Assembly (NCBI GenBank): GCA_949316495.1
Contig: OX439012.1
Coordinates: forward strand, 6,805,549 to 6,869,548
Source of the DNA: Amphiduros pacificus
Taxonomy: Eukaryota > Annelida > Polychaeta > Phyllodocida > Hesionidae
DNA: 64,000 bases
Reading direction: 5' to 3'
Position 1 is the stretch's first letter, and each line of letters starts with the position of its first letter. The position numbers and the translations under genes were made by a program. Shown one piece after another: positions 58,545-64,000 of this stretch. A model generated the notes under the pieces. That model was not told where the DNA came from. It did no database searches and was given only the letters and a program-made list of their open reading frames with translations.

Positions 58545-59850
58545 TAAGCTTACAAAATGGGCAAGTTTTAATGAAAACAAAATGGTGTAAGTATTGACCA
58601 TAAAGGTTTATAGAATAGATAAAGATGCTCTTAATATGGAAACATATTGAAATATCAACAAGAGAGAAATCAGTGAACCAACGTTGTGAAAACCTTGTTT
58701 TTTCACAAACTGATAAACTGCAAGGTTCACAATATTGTCTATGAACCTAGAAAAACCAAATGGATGAACTTTGGCCTTTACAAAATGGTTCTTTTCTTAT
58801 CATGCTTAATACCATACACATGTGCATCCATCTTTATAAACTCTGTACATTGTACACTTCTGAGAAAAAAAAAGAGTTGACTGAATTCCCAAAAAGCAAC
58901 ATTAAGACAGCCACTTCATCCTAAATATGATCTACTATAAACATAATACATTAAAACAACTACAACTAAGATGTTAAGTCGTCATGATAGACAATTAGTG
59001 ATTAGGTCAAGCAGTAAGATAAATACATACTTTTGATGTACAAACTAAGCGAGCCTCCCGCAGGAGAAAACGTCCTCATTTTTCACAGATGTACTCCACA
59101 ATGGATGCTCCCTAACTGTTTCACATCTTAGCAACAAACAATCTTTTATTGAAAACTTCATGTTCTTTAACAGATGACTGCCTCAGCTGGGTATTTAGCC
59201 AGATTTAATATCACCTAAAAACAGGTCTGGGGTTTTTCTCTCTCTCTTTTTTTTCTAATCTATTCTTTTCGGATAACATCTCGGCTATTCTATTCAGACA
59301 ATAAATCACTCTGGTGACAAAAATGACAATCTTTGTAGAATGAACAATAAATGACGAGAAAGACGACATCAAAAGGTGCATTGTGAAGTGGGTAATTGTC
59401 TAGGATACTTATATACACTTCTCAGTCCACTGTAGTATCCCTCATGTGCCATGTAGAGATTTTCTATTTTCTGTTTCGGACAATTCAATATGTTTTGATA
59501 TGACGAGTTTTGAAACACCATGCATGATATGCGATCGGAGAGATGCATGGATTTTATTCAATGTGGCAGTAAATTGTTTTAATGAAAATATAAGATTCCA
59601 GGTGTCAGAATACAGAACTCTGGGAAGACGGATCCTGTGGGTTGGAGAAGGGGGAGGATGAGGCGGACTTAACGACCTTGTAATCCTGATACTGTAGGGG
59701 CAGTAAGATGGACCGCACGACCTCATGACCCTAATAATAGACCCTATTCATCGGCACTCTTGATGTGGGCATAGAAAGCATCGCATGAGTAACAAAGATA
59801 GTACAGACACTGGAATTATGTGATCAAAATGGGATCAAACTTGCAAACCA
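58545..59850. other. Unique sequence, no supported gene
   Basis: Overlapping open frames on both strands at 59442-59726 lack splice sites or a recognisable family. Confidence 0.4.
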
Positions 59851-59852
59851 CA

Positions 59853-60195
59853 TAAAATAGGATAGAACTTACAACCCACGTAAAATGGGAGAGAACTCAC
59901 AATCCAAGTAAAAAGGGATAGATCTCACAACCCACGTAAAACGGGATAGAACTCACAACCTACGTAAAACGGGATAGAACTCACAATCAACGTAAAACAG
60001 AATAGAACTCACAACCCACGTAAAACAAGATAGAACTCATAACCCATGTAAAACAGGATAGGACTCACAATCCACGTAAAATAGGATAGAGCTCACAGCC
60101 CATGTAAAACAGGATATAACTCACAACCCACGTAAAATAGGATAGAACTCACAACACATGTAAAATATGAGAGAACTCACAACACATGTAAAACA
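59853..60195. repeat. Minisatellite, 28-bp unit
   Basis: 12 copies of gggatagaactcacaaccca plus cgtaaaac, diverging towards the right. Confidence 0.95.
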
Positions 60196-60225
60196 AACAC
60201 AGTGATACACTATTCCAGGATGAGA

Positions 60226-60345
60226 GGTAGCGCCAATTCCAGACAATGTCTGCTCATGGTGCTTCGGATAGAAATCGGTCGCGATTGAAACCGGGAATCC
60301 CTGGGTGTCAAGGCTAACACTCTACCAACTAAGCTGTTTCAGACA
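60226..60345 (-). mobile_element. tRNA-derived SINE head
   Basis: On the minus strand AGCTTAGTTGGTAGAG (D-arm, A box) is followed by ttagccttgacaccc (anticodon arm-like) and GGTTTCAATCGC (B box-like, diverged). No paired acceptor stem. It abuts the 28-bp array, as the SINE head at 48.1 kb abuts its own array. Confidence 0.65.
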
Positions 60346-62159
60346 GATTAAATAGTCCAGTACAATGCATTACAGAGGAAGCATTCAATTACTACCTCTG
60401 CAGTCATTGCCCTATACTTGATACCATTCTAAATTTGAAGTTATAAATACTTGCCTTGCTCACAAAAATATCATCAAATCTGAATTGACCAACATCATAT
60501 CATAAATTATAATCAGGTATCTGACACATAAACTGACCAATCAGTACAGCGGTCAGAACAAAACAGAATTGATTTCAGTTTGCATTTCTTCCCCACCAAT
60601 CAGTTCACAGCCAGATTTGTATGAATACTGATGACTTGGAGTCAGTTCTGTGCGTACTTTTGTACCTTTGGTGGCAAGGACTGATATGTTATGGAGGGAA
60701 CTTATTTTGTCCAGTTATAATATGATAGAGAAGTCCTACTATGGAGGGTGATATACTAGCATCAGACAATTAAGGCTAATAATAAACAATTAAACAATAA
60801 AAACCTAAAATGTAATAGATGTAAAAAGCTGAAATTGTGTGGGAAGATAAAAAAAATAAAAAATAACCAAAAGAAAAAAAAAATTAGTGTTGACATTTTC
60901 ACAACCCTTGAATATGGTAAAAAGAATTGAGACATGATTTAGCTTTCATGATTGTAGGTATAACAGTACCTGGTCATAAAGGCAGACCACCCTAAATAAA
61001 TCACTCTAACACAATAAATCTGACTTTCTCCTTCACAATGATATCTCTAAACACCCTGCAAAACAGATGAGGGCTTTACATTTGTCAGGTTAATCTCTGA
61101 CATTGGTAACTGTAATTTTCTTTTTTTTATGACGAGACACTGAACAAATATTTTAGAAAAAGACGTTTCAAGTTCCTTTGTTTTGTATAATTAGAACTCA
61201 TCTTATTTCATATTCTAATGATGCAAAATCTTGACATCAAATATTATTAAATATGATAACAAAGAAGTTATAATTTGCACTGAACAAAAGAAAACTTGGG
61301 AGATACGTTATTCAGTTATCTTGGTTCTGCACAGCAAAACTTTTAGAAGTTTGAACATTATGATAAGAATCAAGAGATCTCAAAGGCTGTTTTACATGGT
61401 AAATTACACCCACTTTACCATTCACTGGTCCCCCATCATTATACAATCAACAAGAGATACAATCAAAGGCTTTCTTCAAGTCAAGAAACTCAAGCTTTGG
61501 CAGAATAACATGAACTGAGAGCAATGCTTGTACCATAACAACGCTGACCCTTTAAGGTCAAGCCCCCTCCAGCAGTTTACTGACAAAAGTCTACATTTCC
61601 GAGTCATTCTGTCATTGGAAAGTCAATAAACTATGTGGGGGGTTGGGACTGAATTCTGCAAGATTTGGCAATCTGTATACTTCATCTCATATCTCATATA
61701 AGTAAAGTGTACAAATATTGAATATAATAATTGTGTACGATTTCCCCTTTTCCCATCTGTCTGTACACTTCAGTAATAAGCTCTAGTTCATAAAAGATTA
61801 AATTATATAAATTTATTTAACTTGTGAATGCAAACCAAGATGTGTCATATATATAAATATATATTAAATATATATCTAGATATGTACAATGTATATATAT
61901 CTTTGCATTCATGAATTAATTTAATAAAAAACTAATATATATATATGGACTGTAGATGGCAGAACACCTTTAGTTTTCTTACAAATTTATAATTTATAAG
62001 CATTTCATGAATAACTAAAAAAGGGACAAAATTGAAGAAGGAAAACTAACAGATATTATTTTCTGAGTAATAAATTACCCTGTGAGTAGGTGAATACAAT
62101 AAGAATGAACTCCCCTTAAAGTTCAAATGATTTTAACTTGTGTGAAATATGTACCAGAG
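60346..62159. other. AT-rich unique sequence with a LINE RT scrap
   Basis: A minus-strand LEFLDLKKAFDCIS lies at about 61452-61493. An AT-rich palindromic zone spans about 61800-61925 (gaatgcaaa ... tttgcattc around tatata tracts). No gene. Confidence 0.4.
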
Positions 62160-62290
62160 GACAAAGCAGTTGCTTGACGTCCTTGTACCCACGGCGAGTT
62201 CACGACGTAATGCTGCCCCCAGTTCCTTAACATTATCACCTCTGTCTTTCTCTGCCCAACTATGAAATGTTGAGGTCTCAACTTTACCTC
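62160..62290 (-). other. GC-rich coding-like island
   Basis: Two minus-strand frames stay open together. One reads VETSTFHSWAEKDRGDNVKE then LGAALRRELAVGTRTSSNCF; the other reads GQRKTEVIMLRNWGQHYVV. Sequence complexity and GC are far above the surroundings. It could be an exon or a conserved SINE core domain. No clear splice borders. Confidence 0.35.
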
Positions 62291-62810
62291 AATTGTGTAC
62301 AATAAAAACCAACATGAGATCGCATTTATCATTCTTTTTTCTCTTTTTTTTTATTTTCTTTTTGTTTTCTATGCTTTTTGTTTTCATTTTTTTCTGATTC
62401 ATTTAACATGGGTATTATTTTCACATTTTGTAATTCATTTGACATTTTTTCTCATTTGTATTTCATTTCATGTATAATGTTCTCCTTTCAAACTGTATTT
62501 CAATTTGTTCATTTTTTTCCTATATCCAACTTTCTCGAAGTTTTAAATCCATGATTAAACGTGAGATCGTCAAAGCTGTCCAAGCTGACTTTTGTGCGAC
62601 CAATCAAAAACTATTTCGCAAACCCCAACAATAAACATACATTTGTACAAAAATAATTTTTGAAGCTTTATTTTGCATTTATTTGATATTATCAAAGGGA
62701 TGTATTCAGTTCTGATGATTGATGATGAAAGTACTGCAAAGCCAAATGACTCACTAAAAGCAAGTCCTGCTCAAGTTACCAGATTTACTGCCTTCTATCA
62801 TGACGATGCA
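62291..62810. other. T-rich sequence, nothing recognised
   Basis: Long T-rich stretch at 62330-62520. No gene. Confidence 0.45.
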
Positions 62811-63118
62811 ATGCTGCCATCTAGTGGAATTTTCAAATATGAATATTGCCATTTTATTATATATCTCAACAAGTTGTTGATAATATTTAAGTTTATGCAA
62901 AAGAAGCGGCTATGAAAATGAAAATGATCTAGATTTATTAATGTATCACTCTTCATCTTGTTTTCAGAATTCTGTGTGGAGATATTAAATGTTGAACCCA
63001 AAAAACACCTTTCTTGACTTGCTATAATAATCATAAATAAGTCATTCATTTTCAGGTAAAAATTCTCATATTATGCAGTAAATTCTTATATCATGCAATG
63101 CTGCCATCTAGTGGATGT
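62795..63118. repeat. Two copies of a 23-bp word with CTCF-like core
   Basis: atgcaatgctgccatctagt plus gga occurs at 62807-62829 and again at 63094-63116, 287 bp apart, same orientation. tcttatatcatgca and related words flank the second copy. Confidence 0.85.
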
Positions 63119-64000
63119 TTCACAACAAGGTGGAGGTCGTTTTTCCTGAGAGATACCTCAGTGAAAATGGACCTTTAGGGCTTTTATTAAGCACAGAATT
63201 ATTTATCTCAACATTGAAGTTACCTAAAGCTTGGAATTTTTTCTATATACTCTGTCATCTTTGACGTTCATGTTGATATCATAAAGAACCTATCATATGA
63301 AAGGTCATTTTGCATATGAGAAAGGTCATTTTGCACATGGGAGTAACAATTGAGTTAATTGATTTTCTGCCTGCATTTTTTACACCAACTCAAGATAAAC
63401 TTTGAGAATATTTTTTCATATATATTTATCATGTTGGTTTTTCAAAGTTTCAAGTTGAGATGGGAGGAAATAAGGAAAGATTGATTATTACATGTGTGAA
63501 GCAAATATTTATTTAATAATAAAAATATATATATATAAATATAAAAATCTTTTTAAAACAAAAATCAATATAAAATTGGTTTCGCCTCGCCCTTCTGAGC
63601 TAAACAACTATAGTTTTTGAAACAGATGTTAGTTCAAAGAACGCACGCATAGTAATCAGATATTACACTCATGAACCATAAGCACTTGCATAAGAAAGCT
63701 GTACAAATACACAGAGAACAGCAAATAATCCTCTGCTGAATCAGAAAACATTTCAACAGGCTTTTTTTCTTTATACGCCACATATTTTTGTGCTGTTTAC
63801 AGTTGTAAAAAATTGGTCTCATCTGTGAAAAAATGCATAACTCTTTTTGACATTTGTATCTTTGGTGTAAGCATCTCGGGTTTGGTCATGTGACACATCA
63901 TGTGATCTAATGTCAGTCATTAATTCTTTATCATTCAGGTAATTCTAAATAAATGAAAATGAGGCCCTGACAGGCCCCAGAAGCTCCTCCTAGCTACTTG
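63119..64000. other. AT-rich unique sequence to the window end
   Basis: (TA)n at 63525-63545 and GGTCATGTGACA at 63884-63895. No supported gene. Confidence 0.45.

Overview
This window is eukaryotic nuclear DNA from an animal. It is AT-rich by eye, almost free of long unique reading frames, and built mostly from intron-like or intergenic sequence packed with minisatellites, MITE-type DNA transposons and tRNA-derived SINE remnants. A marine invertebrate, perhaps a lophotrochozoan such as a mollusc, fits the style, but nothing here proves the taxon. There are no prokaryotic features, rRNA genes, CRISPR arrays or retroviral elements that I can support.

Coding content lies in short exons, not in the long open frames. 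On the minus strand I find splice-bounded exons at about 44.37, 43.8, 41.3, 34.3, 32.0, 27.0 and 20.7 kb. Their phases join without conflict into one protein of roughly 290 residues that starts near 44.39 kb and is still open at 20.6 kb (gene A). A CCAAT box and a CACGTG E-box lie just upstream of its first ATG. I do not recognise the protein. Two further minus-strand exons, at 52.1 kb and 6.0-6.2 kb, may belong to the same gene or to neighbours. The exon model rests on reading frames and splice-site sequence only.

Layout: 1-1.9 kb is a dimeric 365-bp satellite; 2-5.9 kb holds two minisatellites and AT-rich sequence; 6.0-6.2 kb is an exon; 6.3-7.8 kb holds short LINE reverse-transcriptase scraps; 8.3-20.5 kb holds minisatellites, two MITEs, a foldback and a GC-richer unique block at 16.3-17.5 kb; 20.6-44.4 kb is the span of gene A, whose introns carry more than a dozen tandem arrays, including a 2.7-kb 28-bp array, and a 2.3-kb composite transposon; 44.5-53.3 kb holds palindromic motifs, more arrays and a TTAA-flanked MITE; 54.9-58.6 kb holds three more DNA transposons; 59-64 kb is AT-rich with one array, a SINE head and a conserved-looking GC-rich island at 62.2 kb.

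Over a quarter of the window is tandem repeat, in about 28 separate arrays with unrelated units. Three themes stand out. First, two transposons with different terminal repeats share one internal body, and one of them looks like a composite element bounded by two small MITEs. Second, several arrays repeat textbook transcription-factor sites (p53-like, ERE-like IR3, DR5), and a GGTCATGTGACC palindrome is scattered outside the arrays. Third, CTCF-like motifs recur. Binding is inference; the motifs are read directly.
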